Below are positions 13,820 to 23,248 of a stretch of DNA of 64,000 bases, in pieces; position 1 is the first letter of the stretch; every line of letters starts with the position of its first letter. The position numbers and the translations under genes were made by a program. The stretch is from the IMG/VR virus record IMGVR_UViG_3300032093_011758, positions 1-64,000 of that record. The stretch is one strand, 5' to 3'. The notes beneath the pieces are model-generated. The model was not told the origin of the DNA. It saw only the letters and a program-made list of their open reading frames with translations, and made no database searches. The DNA comes from a virus.

Positions 13820-14563
13820 ATGGAAAAAAACTCCGAAATAATTAAAAGTTTCAAGATTCAAGATAATTTGAATCCGAAAGTTTGGGGTCCCGATAATCAG
13901 ATCAAATCTGATATTCGGGATTCTCTTTTAGAGATATCATATCAGTTTATTGAGTTCATAGGTGTAGACATGTTTGTTAGCGATGTACATTTTACAGGGT
14001 CTCTTGCAAACTATAATTGGTCAAAATATTCTGATGTTGATCTTCACCTTATAGTTGATTATTCGCAATATCCGGAAGATAAAGTAGAACTATATAAAGA
14101 ATTATTCAATCTTAAAAAGATATTATTCAATACCAAACATAATATTAAAATAAAAGGATTTGATGTTGAGGTTTATGTACAAGATATTGATGAACCTCAT
14201 ACCGCAACGGGTCTTTATTCAATTTTGTATGATGAATGGATTGAAAAACCAAAAAAAGTTTCCGTTAAAATAAACGACGAGAAAATTATTAAGAAAGTAA
14301 ACGAATGGATGCAAACTATTGAATGCGTAATCAAAAACGCATCAAAAAAAGATTTGGATGATGCTAAAGAGTTTATAAAAAAGTATAAGGAAAAACTTAA
14401 AAAATTCAGAAAAAGTGGATTAGATAAAAAAGGAGAATTTTCTGATGAGAATTTAGTTTTCAAAGTTTTAAGAAGGAATGGATATATAGAAAAATTATTT
14501 GATTTTGAAGATAAAATGTTGGATAAATCTTTATCTATGCATGAACTAAAAATGACAAATTAA
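13820..14563 (+). CDS. Nucleotidyltransferase (pol-beta superfamily)
   Basis: A 247-residue protein. GSLANYNWSKYSDVDLHL (about 62-79) is the GS-x(n)-DxD signature, and DVEVYVQD near residue 115 supplies the third carboxylate. The C-terminal half is helical and basic. Such proteins are frequent in large phages and often called plain nucleotidyltransferases; the acceptor (tRNA, protein or small molecule) is not known. It lies between the lysis cassette and the virion genes under its own TATTTAT element. Confidence 0.82.
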   Translation: MEKNSEIIKSFKIQDNLNPKVWGPDNQIKSDIRDSLLEISYQFIEFIGVDMFVSDVHFTGSLANYNWSKYSDVDLHLIVDYSQYPEDKVELYKELFNLKKILFNTKHNIKIKGFDVEVYVQDIDEPHTATGLYSILYDEWIEKPKKVSVKINDEKIIKKVNEWMQTIECVIKNASKKDLDDAKEFIKKYKEKLKKFRKSGLDKKGEFSDENLVFKVLRRNGYIEKLFDFEDKMLDKSLSMHELKMTN

Positions 14564-14573
14564 TATATTGATA

Positions 14574-14580
14574 TATTTAT
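14574..14580 (+). promoter_or_regulatory. TATTTAT phage promoter element (virion operon)
   Basis: TATTTAT 16 bases before the ATG at 14597, probably the start of the operon running to 18823. Confidence 0.5.
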
Positions 14581-14596
14581 ATAGAAATATTTCGTT

Positions 14597-14782
14597 ATGC
14601 CAACAACAATAAGTGCCGGTACATTCACATCAAAAATTTGTTATGAGTGCCCTGATGGTTCAGGGGGTACAATTGTAACCGCAATTGATGCTCCACATCC
14701 GACCTATACAGACGGTCAAAATAATTCAATTATACAACTTGATATGGTTGTAATTGGTGGGCCTAACGGATTAAACAGCTAA
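14597..14782 (+). CDS. Hypothetical small protein (61 aa)
   Basis: A small Gly-, Thr- and Ile-rich protein beginning MPTTISAGTF with two Cys near residue 18. The composition suggests a compact beta protein, perhaps a minor virion component, but no family was recognised. It is the first gene behind a TATTTAT element, 19 bases before the next gene. Confidence 0.55.
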   Translation: MPTTISAGTFTSKICYECPDGSGGTIVTAIDAPHPTYTDGQNNSIIQLDMVVIGGPNGLNS

Positions 14783-14801
14783 AAAATTAAATAAAAATAA
14801 C

Positions 14802-16199
14802 ATGGGAGATTTAAAAGCATTAGGTAGTGAAAAATTAGATGGAATGAATAAAATCAAAAGAATCTTGGAAATTTCAAGATATAATGAAAACATTCCAAAT
14901 CCTGTTAATGAAACATCCAAAGATCAGTATAGAATTACTTTAGCAGATGGTAATGAATATCAAATTGTTAAAGAAAAAACAGGTTACATTATTAAAAGAA
15001 CTATTAGTGAATCTGTTGCGGAATATATTGATCCTATGAAACACAGAAAATATTATCCATCTTATTCTCAAGCTTTAAAAAGATTGAATTTGATGGCTAA
15101 AGAAACAAATACTTTATACGAAAATGAAGAAGGTATTTCTTTGTTTGAACAAAAGAAATTTGTTTTGAAAACTCCTAAACCTGCAGCGGCACCACCTCCA
15201 CCGGCTGACGAAGAAGTAGAAAATGTTCCACCTCCACCACCAGCTCCACCTGCGGGAGGATCAACACCTCCACCACCACCTCCACCGGGAGGGGACATGG
15301 GAGGAGCTCCGCCGCCCCCACCGCCTCCTGATGAAGAAATGGGAGGTGAGGCGCCACCTGAAGAAGAGGAAGGAGGAGATCAATCAATGCCGGATGAAGG
15401 TGGAGACGAATCATCACCTGATCAAGAAGAAGTTGTGACTTTTAAAAGTATCCAAAAACTTGTAGGTAGATTAGGTCAAAAACTGAGAACTATAAATTCA
15501 GATGAGGAAAATCAACTTTCTTCAAAAGATGTTAAATACGTTATAAACTCTATTTTATCCGCACTTGAATTAGAAAATCTTGATGAAGACGATAAGGAAC
15601 AAATTATAACCAAAATAGAAGGTGAAGAAGAAGGTAATATAGATGGTGAAGCACCTCCTGAAGAAGAAAATATGGGTATGGGTGATGAGGAAGGTATGGG
15701 TGATGAGGAAGGTATGGGAAATCAACCTGAAGAACCAACGGAAGGTTATCATGAAATGAAAGAAAGTGGTGATTTTTGGGGAAACACTGCGGCTAATATG
15801 GTCTCAAAGAAAATTACTAATAGTTTAACACCTCATGAATTTAAAGAAGAGGATGATGACGTAGATGTAACTCATTTGAAAACAATTGCTGACGGGATGT
15901 TTCTTGAACACAAAGTAGGTGATATTTTGGAAAAATATTTTGTGGAAACAAAATCTGAAAAAAAGTTCAATAAGATTATTAGTGAAAATAGAAGGGAGCA
16001 AAATAATAAAAGAAAAAGTATCTTGAACAATGAAATCAAAAGATTATCCGAATCTGTTTTACAAGAGGTTTCGGCTAGAAGATTAATGGAAAAGTTCCCT
16101 AAACTAAAATTTGTTGGTAAGTCTAATAAGAAAAATTTAGTATTTGAAAATAGTAATCTTAAACAATTTAAAATTACACCAAAAGGACAGGTAATATGA
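14802..16199 (+). CDS. Virion-associated low-complexity protein (Pro-rich and acidic)
   Basis: A 465-residue protein in distinct segments: a folded-looking N-terminus with repeated Tyr and Lys (to about 120), a Pro-rich stretch with several runs of five to seven prolines (about 125-185), an acidic Glu/Asp/Gly region, a helical block (EEVVTFKSIQKLVGRLGQKL, near 208), a second acidic Met/Gly repeat (GDEEGMGDEEGMG) and a basic helical C-terminus. Such mosaic proteins occur next to the terminase in related phages; a head or internal-protein role is inferred. Its stop overlaps the next start (ATGA). Confidence 0.65.
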   Translation: MGDLKALGSEKLDGMNKIKRILEISRYNENIPNPVNETSKDQYRITLADGNEYQIVKEKTGYIIKRTISESVAEYIDPMKHRKYYPSYSQALKRLNLMAKETNTLYENEEGISLFEQKKFVLKTPKPAAAPPPPADEEVENVPPPPPAPPAGGSTPPPPPPPGGDMGGAPPPPPPPDEEMGGEAPPEEEEGGDQSMPDEGGDESSPDQEEVVTFKSIQKLVGRLGQKLRTINSDEENQLSSKDVKYVINSILSALELENLDEDDKEQIITKIEGEEEGNIDGEAPPEEENMGMGDEEGMGDEEGMGNQPEEPTEGYHEMKESGDFWGNTAANMVSKKITNSLTPHEFKEEDDDVDVTHLKTIADGMFLEHKVGDILEKYFVETKSEKKFNKIISENRREQNNKRKSILNNEIKRLSESVLQEVSARRLMEKFPKLKFVGKSNKKNLVFENSNLKQFKITPKGQVI

Positions 16200-16609
16200 A
16201 TTATTTAATATTTGTGAATAGTTTAGGTCCTAATTACAAAGGGGATAACATTTACGAATTTATATTTTCAGATACTACCAAAAATATTTGGGATGAAACG
16301 TGGAATTCTAAACCATCTTCAGGATACCCAAAACCACCTAAATTAGAGTTTATATCTAAGGTAGGGATATTGAAAAACACAAATATTGAACTTGACTTGA
16401 TTCAGAATTCGGATTTTTTTAGTTTTATAGATAGTATGGATGATGTTATATCATTAGCTTGGGAAAAAGAAACTGAAGAAATTGATTTTTCAAATGTAAA
16501 AAGGTTAACATTCAGGTTTGGTCAAACAGAAAAGGAAATCAAAGATAAATTGTATGAGAGAGATTTAATTCTCCAATTTGAAAAAACAGAAGTATATGAA
16601 AACAAATAA
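16196..16609 (+). CDS. Hypothetical protein (137 aa)
   Basis: I do not recognise this protein. It begins MNYLIFVNSLGPNYKGD and is mixed alpha/beta in appearance with no membrane segment or cysteines. It is translationally coupled to the gene on each side (four-base overlap before, 14-base overlap after), so it belongs to the virion operon; an assembly or structural role is likely but unproven. Confidence 0.7.
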   Translation: MNYLIFVNSLGPNYKGDNIYEFIFSDTTKNIWDETWNSKPSSGYPKPPKLEFISKVGILKNTNIELDLIQNSDFFSFIDSMDDVISLAWEKETEEIDFSNVKRLTFRFGQTEKEIKDKLYERDLILQFEKTEVYENK

Positions 16610-17519
16610 GTTTGCAGATCTTATAAAATTTGGATTAAAACCAAATACTTTGTTGCGTTTAAGCGAATCAGATTTAGGTCAACTCCATAAGAGTTTGATC
16701 AAAAAAAATAAAAAAATAAATGCAAATGAAGCTCAAGTCACAACAAAATCAACAACAGAAAAGGTGGTGACAGCACTCAAACCGGGTGACGTTATACCAA
16801 CTAATAAAGCGGGGTCCATCAAAGTTATTGATTCTAATACTTTGGAGTTGAATAATTCAGAAGTTAAAGAATCAGGTAAAAGAACAAAAAATAATCCTTT
16901 TGCAATTTGTACTGCAGAATTAGGAAAAAAATTCGGAACGACTAAAAGAAGTCAATGGACACCTTCTCAAGAAAAAAAATATGAAGCTTGTAAGGCTGAG
17001 GTTGGAGAATCTTTAAAAGAAGGAAAAAATTATTTTGATATCATTTTAGAAAGAAAAATCGTATCTTTACTTGAAACAAATTTAAGTCCGAAAATTACAA
17101 AAGGAGATTTAGTCAGATTGTTGGAAGCTAAGAAAAAACAAATAAAAAAACCTATTGGTAAAATAGCCTCTTTCGGTGTTAAGACTGAAAATAAAGAATC
17201 TGATACCAAAACTAAACCTAAAACAAAACCCGGCACAAAAACCCCCCCAAAGGAAAAACCACATGATCCTTTTAAACCTTCTCCAAGTAAACAACCAAAA
17301 CCAAAGGCAAAAAAAGAAGAAAGTAATGAAGCGGTAATGGATGCCCCGGCTAAACCTAAAACATCTCCAACTACCAAACCTGGAACTAAAACTCCACCGA
17401 GAGAAAAACCACATGACCCTTTTAAACCTTCTCCAAGTAAACAACCAAAACCAAAAGCTGGAAGAAAATTACCAAGCTGGTTAACATTTAATAGCTTAGG
17501 AATTAAATTTAAAAAATAA
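16596..17519 (+). CDS. Lys/Pro-rich virion-type protein with a duplicated segment
   Basis: A 307-residue basic protein. Residues about 90-140 (NPFAICTAELGKKFG, TPSQEKKYEACK) carry two Cys in a motif common in phage virion genes. The C-terminal third has a roughly 30-residue unit, beginning KPGTKTPP and ending KQPKPKA, present twice (about 209-238 and 255-285) with only a few changes. Such Lys/Pro repeats are unstructured and would bind DNA or another protein. The start at 16596 is preferred to 16578 because it overlaps the upstream gene less. It is coupled to the next gene through TAATG. Confidence 0.65.
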   Translation: MKTNKFADLIKFGLKPNTLLRLSESDLGQLHKSLIKKNKKINANEAQVTTKSTTEKVVTALKPGDVIPTNKAGSIKVIDSNTLELNNSEVKESGKRTKNNPFAICTAELGKKFGTTKRSQWTPSQEKKYEACKAEVGESLKEGKNYFDIILERKIVSLLETNLSPKITKGDLVRLLEAKKKQIKKPIGKIASFGVKTENKESDTKTKPKTKPGTKTPPKEKPHDPFKPSPSKQPKPKAKKEESNEAVMDAPAKPKTSPTTKPGTKTPPREKPHDPFKPSPSKQPKPKAGRKLPSWLTFNSLGIKFKK

Positions 17520-18823
17520 TGAAAAAAATAATCACAAGAGAACAAATGGAGTTCGGAGATTTACCCGGAGACATTAGACCTGATCCAAGTATTCAAAGAA
17601 AAGTAGAAAGAGGTGAAACTCCATATTCTAAACATCCCGCAATGCCTGAAGGGCCCAAAAATTTTGACCAAATTGTTTCATCTAAAAGATTCAAGGATGT
17701 TGTAGAAAAGTTTGCTAGATATGCCGGAAGCACTCAAGCTTTGAGAGGTAGAAACGCGTTTCAAAATTTGATGATGAGTGCAATGGGTATGATGCAAAAT
17801 ATTGCTATGATTGAGATGAGAAACAAAGATTATCTTGAAAGATTAGCAGTTGAACTTGTACGTCAAGAAATGGGTATTCCTGAGGGAAAGATTAATTTTG
17901 AAGCGGAATTGGTTCCTATGGGGTCATTAAGAGCCGCTAGAGATATGCAAGGTGAAGCCGAAGAATATACGGACGAAGAGATTAAGGATGCTTTTGAAGA
18001 AAACACTAGTGAATTAGAAGATTTTGTTGACGCCTTTGAGAAATTTAATATGGAGAAGGCAAAAAGAAGATTCATGAATTCACTCATTCAAGGTGCGGCT
18101 AAAAAAGGACACTATATGTTTGAGTTAGTAAGGTCTGAATTAGATACGATAAGTCCACAACTCAGTAATTTATATGGTCTTTCTATGTCAACTCTTGATT
18201 ATCTTTATTGGTTATATCCGGAAGATATGGTTCAACAAATGGCTTCATCTGGTCAAGGTCAAGCCGGACAAGAAGAAGTTGATTTACAAACCGACCCCCC
18301 GACAGTAAGAGCGAAAGGTTCTAGTTTTCCTATATTAGTTCATGAGTTATTAAAAGGTGTTTATGATATTTTAGCATCGCACGGATTACCTGACGATCCA
18401 AGACAATCTGAAATGGTTCTTGGATCAGAAGATACGTTACCTGCTGAAATTTGGGATATTAGACTTGGTCCTATTTTTTGGGAAAAATTTTTGGAAGCGT
18501 TTCCTGACAAATTGTTTGAAGATGATCAGAAAATGATTAGGAATTATCTTATTTCAAGATTTTCTATGTTGACAGCCGAAGAGTTTTTAGACATTTCTAA
18601 ATCAGTTTTAGCGGGAGAATCAAGAGGTTCTAAATTTATAAAAGATTTAGTTGACACAATTGTTTCGGAACTAAAACAACAAGAGTACGATCAGGCAACA
18701 GGTGAATATGATGATGAAGAGGGTGGTTTAACCACGACTGACGGCGAGGATGAAGGTCCGGATGATGACGATGATGATGATTTAGGATTCTTATCTAAAT
18801 TAGGTATCAGTAGACCTAAATAA
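17519..18823 (+). CDS. Hypothetical virion-type protein (434 aa)
   Basis: A 434-residue, mainly helical protein. The middle has Met-rich helices (NLMMSAMGMMQNIAMIEM), an acidic stretch near 145-180, and a conserved-looking segment with SNLYGLSMSTLDYLYWLYPEDM. The C-terminus ends in a run of seven Asp before LGFLSKLGISR. No enzyme motif is visible. It immediately precedes the terminase and overlaps the previous stop (TAATG); it could fill a small-terminase or head-completion role, but this is inference from position only. Confidence 0.65.
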   Translation: MKKIITREQMEFGDLPGDIRPDPSIQRKVERGETPYSKHPAMPEGPKNFDQIVSSKRFKDVVEKFARYAGSTQALRGRNAFQNLMMSAMGMMQNIAMIEMRNKDYLERLAVELVRQEMGIPEGKINFEAELVPMGSLRAARDMQGEAEEYTDEEIKDAFEENTSELEDFVDAFEKFNMEKAKRRFMNSLIQGAAKKGHYMFELVRSELDTISPQLSNLYGLSMSTLDYLYWLYPEDMVQQMASSGQGQAGQEEVDLQTDPPTVRAKGSSFPILVHELLKGVYDILASHGLPDDPRQSEMVLGSEDTLPAEIWDIRLGPIFWEKFLEAFPDKLFEDDQKMIRNYLISRFSMLTAEEFLDISKSVLAGESRGSKFIKDLVDTIVSELKQQEYDQATGEYDDEEGGLTTTDGEDEGPDDDDDDDLGFLSKLGISRPK

Positions 18824-18846
18824 CTATAATCTTTTAAAAAACAATT

Positions 18847-18871
18847 AAACCCCTCATTTTTGAGGGGTTTT
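18847..18871 (+). terminator. Rho-independent terminator
   Basis: Ten-base stem AAACCCCTCA/TGAGGGGTTT with loop TTTT and a short T run, separating the virion operon from the terminase gene. Confidence 0.8.
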
Positions 18872-18873
18872 GA

Positions 18874-18880
18874 TATTTAT
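18874..18880 (+). promoter_or_regulatory. TATTTAT phage promoter element (terminase)
   Basis: TATTTAT, five bases (AACAT), then the ATG at 18886. It starts within three bases of the preceding terminator. Confidence 0.5.
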
Positions 18881-18885
18881 AACAT

Positions 18886-20652
18886 ATGGGGCTAACAAAA
18901 GAACAATTAATTGTGGAGTATTCAAAGTGTGTAAAAAATACTCCATATGCGTTAAAAACTTACTTACAAACATACGATAATACCGTATCCCAATATGTTC
19001 CTTTGGAACTTTTTCCGGATCAGGAATCGTTGTTAGAGGATTATGAAAAGTATAATGAAAACATCGCTTTGAAATATCGTCAAGCGGGAGTATCTACAGT
19101 AACCGCGGCTTGGATATCCAAAAAGATTGCTTTTGCACAAAAGAAAAAACCGGAAAAAATTCTAATAATTGCAAATAAGTTAGATACCGCAATTGAAATG
19201 GCAAATAAGGTTCGTTCATTTACAGAACAATGGCCGAAATGGACTGGTATCGCTTTTTCAAAAGAAAAGGATTCTCAGAGACATTATAAATTGAACAATG
19301 GTTGTGAAGTTAAAGCGGTAGCAACCTCAAAAGATGCCCTTCGTGGATATACACCAACAATACTGATATTTGACGAGGCCGCGTATATTGAGGCTGATAG
19401 TGATTTCTGGGCGGCTTGTATGGCCTCTCTTTCTACCGGTGGTAAAGTTATAGTTATTTCAACACCTAATGGATTTGACCCCATATATTACGAGATATAC
19501 GATCAAGCCTTGAGATCTATGAATGAATTCAAAATTTCTGAGATGTATTGGTTTAAAGATCCAAGATATACCAAAGATTTGAGACTTCTCAAAGTTGACG
19601 ATTTAATTCATTATCTATTGAATAGAGAAGATTATAAAAATATTGATACTATAGATTATTCTCATCTGAGTTTTACACAAAGGAATTTTGATGAGATAAA
19701 ACAGAAGATTGCGGATGGATATAAACCTACTTCAACATGGTTTGAAGGGATGGTTAAAAAATTAAAGTTTGACAAACGTAAAGTATCTCAGGAATTGGAG
19801 TGTAATTTTTTGGGATCCGGTGATAATGTATTTGATGCAAAATTAATGCAAAGTATTCATCAAAACTTCATCAAAGATCCTGAAAATAAAATGATGGGTG
19901 GGTCATTATGGATGTGGAAAGAACCGAAAGCTGATCATAAGTATATTCTTGGTATGGACGTATCAAGAGGAGATTCTGAGGATTTTACATCTATCATTAT
20001 AATTGATTTTGACGAGAGAGAACAGGTCCTTGAATACCTTGGTAAGGTTCCCCCGGATGTTGCCGCCGAGATTGCTTATAAATGGGGAATGATGTATAAC
20101 GCGTTCATAGTTATTGATATCACCGGAGGTATGGGTGTGTCAAGTGCAAGGAAACTTCAAGAGATGGGGTATAAGAATTTATACGTGGATAATATTGAAG
20201 CAAATAATCCTTGGAAATACAACGCGAAATTACTTGAAAAAATACCAGGCATAAACTTCAACAATAAAAGAGTTCAGATTATTGCGGCTTTTGAAGAGGC
20301 AATCAGACACGGGTTTAAAATTTATAGTCAAAGATTGTTTAATGAAATGAACACCTTCATTTACATAAACGGAAGACCAGACCATCAAAAAGGACATCAC
20401 GATGACCTGATTATGGGAATATCTATGGCTGTTTATGTTGGTGAAAACTCATTTTCACAACTCAAAAAAGTTGGAGAACAAACAAAGGCCATGATTGAAT
20501 CATGGACAGTAAATTCAAATGAAAATAGTAGTAAGCAAATATCATTCAACCCTGTATTACCTGCCGGACCTATCATGGGAAATCAAAGAATGAATGAACC
20601 CACTAGAAAAGATTATGAAACTTACGGGTGGTTATTTGGTGGAAGGAGATAG
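18886..20652 (+). CDS. Terminase large subunit (gp17-like)
   Basis: A 588-residue packaging motor with ATPase and nuclease domains. YRQAGVST (64-71) is the deviant Walker A; the usual GKT lysine is absent, and Arg65 may serve, as in other terminases. LIFDEAAYIE (about 160-169) is Walker B with the catalytic Glu, and STPNG the coupling motif. The nuclease domain has GMDVSRGDSEDF near 356 and HHDDLIMG near 505 as acidic metal ligands. It docks on the portal encoded just downstream and cuts and packages concatemeric DNA. Length is close to T4 gp17 (610). Confidence 0.95.
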   Translation: MGLTKEQLIVEYSKCVKNTPYALKTYLQTYDNTVSQYVPLELFPDQESLLEDYEKYNENIALKYRQAGVSTVTAAWISKKIAFAQKKKPEKILIIANKLDTAIEMANKVRSFTEQWPKWTGIAFSKEKDSQRHYKLNNGCEVKAVATSKDALRGYTPTILIFDEAAYIEADSDFWAACMASLSTGGKVIVISTPNGFDPIYYEIYDQALRSMNEFKISEMYWFKDPRYTKDLRLLKVDDLIHYLLNREDYKNIDTIDYSHLSFTQRNFDEIKQKIADGYKPTSTWFEGMVKKLKFDKRKVSQELECNFLGSGDNVFDAKLMQSIHQNFIKDPENKMMGGSLWMWKEPKADHKYILGMDVSRGDSEDFTSIIIIDFDEREQVLEYLGKVPPDVAAEIAYKWGMMYNAFIVIDITGGMGVSSARKLQEMGYKNLYVDNIEANNPWKYNAKLLEKIPGINFNNKRVQIIAAFEEAIRHGFKIYSQRLFNEMNTFIYINGRPDHQKGHHDDLIMGISMAVYVGENSFSQLKKVGEQTKAMIESWTVNSNENSSKQISFNPVLPAGPIMGNQRMNEPTRKDYETYGWLFGGRR

Positions 20653-20659
20653 TATTTAT
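20653..20659 (+). promoter_or_regulatory. TATTTAT phage promoter element
   Basis: TATTTAT immediately after the terminase stop and 29 bases before the portal ATG at 20689. Confidence 0.45.
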
Positions 20660-20688
20660 TAAAAAAAAGGATATATTAAATTTATAGA

Positions 20689-22521
20689 ATGGAACAAAAT
20701 AATAAAAATATGACAATTTGGCAAAGGCTATCAACCGCTTTTGGCCCAAATTCCCTTTTGAGTCAAGATTATCCTACGTTCAGGTATGATAAAAAAGAAT
20801 TACTCAAAACCACAAATAAACAAGAGTACGAGAAACAAAAATTACAGGCTCAACAGACTGTATATCTTGCCAATCAGTGGACAAAAATAGAAAATAATCT
20901 TTATGTTCAAGGAGTTTATTTTGAACCGACACGTTTGGCTTCGTATTATGATTATGAATCCATGGAATACACACCGGAGATATCTGCCGCGTTAGATATA
21001 TATGCTGAAGAATCAACTACAACAAGTCAGAATGGTTATGTCTTACAAATTTATTCTGAATCAAAAAGAATTAAATCGGTGTTAGCGGACTTGTTTAATA
21101 ATGCACTTGATATCAATACTAATCTTGTAATGTGGACAAGAAATACTTGTAAATATGGTGACAATTTTGTGTACCTAAAATTGGACCCTGAGAAAGGTGT
21201 TGTTGGTTGTTTGCAACTTCCTAATATTGAAATTGAAAGAGTTGAAAGAAGTATGAAGGGTAAATCAACTTTGGATAGTGGTGATTCAGAACAAAAAGCG
21301 TTGAAGTTTCATTGGAAAAATAGAGATTTAGAATTTAATACTTGGGAGATAGCACACTTTAGATTACTCGGTGATGATAGAAAATTACCTTACGGAACTT
21401 CTATGTTGGAAAAGGCAAGAAGAATTTGGAAACAGCTCCTTTTGTCAGAAGATGCTATGTTAATTTACAGAACCTCAAGAGCACCTGAAAGAAGGGTATT
21501 TAAGGTTTTTGTTGGTAATATGGATGATAAAGACGTTGAACAATACGTACAACGTGTTGCAAACAAATTCAAAAGAGATCAGGTTGTGGATCACAAAACA
21601 GGTAATGTTGATTTGAGATTTAATCAAATGGCGGTGGATCAGGATTATTTTATTCCGGTTAGAGACCCCGCACAAACTATGCCAATTGAAACTTTACCAG
21701 GAGGTACCAATCTATCTGAGATAGCAGATATTGAATACATTCAAAAGAAATTATTAACCGCTTTGAGAGTTCCAAAAGCTTTCTTAGGGTTTGAAGAAGT
21801 CACTGGAGAAGGTAAAAATTTATCTTTACAGGATATCAGGTTTGCAAGAACTATCAACAGAATCCAAAAAAATATGTTGGCGGAGTTAAATAAAATAGCC
21901 ATTATACATTTATTTTTATTAGGTTTTGAAGATGAATTATCAAACTTTGTTCTCACTTTAAATAATCCATCTAGCCAAGCGGATCTATTGAAAGTGGAAG
22001 TTTGGAAAGAAAAAATTACGCTATATAAAGATGCGGTTGGAGCTATTGATGGTATTGCACCTGTTTCACAATCATGGGCGAAAAAGAATATTCTTGGATT
22101 CTCTGATGAAGAAATCAAACTTGATATACAACAACAAAGAATTGAAAAAGCGGTGGCCAAAGAACTTGAAAATACTCCTAATGTCATTATGAAAACCGGA
22201 ATTTTTGATGGTGTTGATAAGTTATACGGTGTTACCTCCGGTACTACAGGTGGAGGTGAATCTATTAGTGGTGGAGAAAGTGGAGGAGGATCAAGTCCTG
22301 CAGGATTAGGAGGACCAAGTCCCGAACCTCCGGGTGGCGGGGAAGAACCAGGTGGTCCGCCTCCAGGTGGTGAATTAACACCCGAATCAAAGAAAGATAA
22401 TTTGAACATTTTATTGGAAAATGATGATTTTTTAAGTGATGATTTGCTGATAGATTTATCCAAAGCTAAAAATTCTTTGGGTGAGATGGAAAAAGAATTG
22501 GAAAAACTTTTGAATAGTTAA
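20689..22521 (+). CDS. Portal protein (gp20-like)
   Basis: A 610-residue protein resembling T4 gp20. PEISAALDIYAEESTT near residue 105, the NTCKYGDNFVYLKLDPEKG segment near 157, and the RVPKAFLGFEE and GKNLSLQDIRFA stretch near 365 are typical portal signatures. The C-terminus is extended by a Gly/Pro/Ser-rich region (about 515-570). It forms the dodecameric vertex through which DNA enters. Order terminase-portal-protease-scaffold-capsid matches T4. Confidence 0.93.
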   Translation: MEQNNKNMTIWQRLSTAFGPNSLLSQDYPTFRYDKKELLKTTNKQEYEKQKLQAQQTVYLANQWTKIENNLYVQGVYFEPTRLASYYDYESMEYTPEISAALDIYAEESTTTSQNGYVLQIYSESKRIKSVLADLFNNALDINTNLVMWTRNTCKYGDNFVYLKLDPEKGVVGCLQLPNIEIERVERSMKGKSTLDSGDSEQKALKFHWKNRDLEFNTWEIAHFRLLGDDRKLPYGTSMLEKARRIWKQLLLSEDAMLIYRTSRAPERRVFKVFVGNMDDKDVEQYVQRVANKFKRDQVVDHKTGNVDLRFNQMAVDQDYFIPVRDPAQTMPIETLPGGTNLSEIADIEYIQKKLLTALRVPKAFLGFEEVTGEGKNLSLQDIRFARTINRIQKNMLAELNKIAIIHLFLLGFEDELSNFVLTLNNPSSQADLLKVEVWKEKITLYKDAVGAIDGIAPVSQSWAKKNILGFSDEEIKLDIQQQRIEKAVAKELENTPNVIMKTGIFDGVDKLYGVTSGTTGGGESISGGESGGGSSPAGLGGPSPEPPGGGEEPGGPPPGGELTPESKKDNLNILLENDDFLSDDLLIDLSKAKNSLGEMEKELEKLLNS

Positions 22522-22528
22522 TATTTAT
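22522..22528 (+). promoter_or_regulatory. TATTTAT phage promoter element
   Basis: TATTTAT directly after the portal stop and 15 bases before the ATG at 22544. Confidence 0.45.
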
Positions 22529-22543
22529 TAATAAAATTACAAT

Positions 22544-23248
22544 ATGGAATTCGGACTATTAAAATCCAAAATAGAAAAAAAATTAGCAGATTCTTATCTG
22601 AATGAATCTTTCAAAAAAGAAATAGCTAATTTTAAAAAAATTGTTTTAAGTAATGAAAGCTTAAGTAAAGCGTTTCATATCTATAACGAACTAAATGATA
22701 ATAAAAATTATTCAGACAGATTTGCTGAAGATTTTTTGGAGGAATGTATTGATCTTTATAATAGATTAGAGGTTGATGAAAAAAGTTTTTTTCTTTTAGA
22801 GAAATGGGTAAGCGATGTTAAAACTGAAAACAATTATACAGTTATAGATAAAGTTTTAAACAAAGGTTCAGTATTAATAGAAGATAGAATTAAATCTAAA
22901 ACTATTATCATTGAAAAACTTAAAAAACCGAAGATTAAAAAAGAAACTATCAATATTTCTCTTTCTGAAATGGTAAATGTTGCAAATCAAAATTTAGAAA
23001 AATATCTATCTGAGTTGAATGAGTCAGATCTGAACATGATAAAGAAATATAAATCACTGAACGAATCAGATTTGAAAAAAAGATATGAGGTGATAAGTGA
23101 AATTGTTATAGAAAAATTAGATCAAATTCAGAAAAACTCAAATGAAGAAATAAAAGGTAAAATTAATGAGACTATAAATAAAATCAAAAGTCAAGATATT
23201 AATCCGCTAAATTTAGTTAAGTTAATTAGTTTGAACGAAACTTTATAA
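22544..23248 (+). CDS. Hypothetical prohead-region protein (234 aa)
   Basis: A 234-residue, highly charged, helical protein rich in Lys, Glu, Asn and Ser, with repeated LNESDL motifs near 164 and 176. No enzyme motif is present. It sits between portal and protease, the position of the small prohead core proteins gp67 and gp68 in T4, so a core or chaperone role in head assembly is plausible. Its last six bases overlap the convergent bS21 gene. Confidence 0.65.
   Translation: MEFGLLKSKIEKKLADSYLNESFKKEIANFKKIVLSNESLSKAFHIYNELNDNKNYSDRFAEDFLEECIDLYNRLEVDEKSFFLLEKWVSDVKTENNYTVIDKVLNKGSVLIEDRIKSKTIIIEKLKKPKIKKETINISLSEMVNVANQNLEKYLSELNESDLNMIKKYKSLNESDLKKRYEVISEIVIEKLDQIQKNSNEEIKGKINETINKIKSQDINPLNLVKLISLNETL

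Noticed and set aside
21741-22463. A 240-codon Pro/Ser-rich minus-strand frame
   Set aside because: It is antisense to the conserved portal gene; its proline content mirrors the Gly-rich portal C-terminus.
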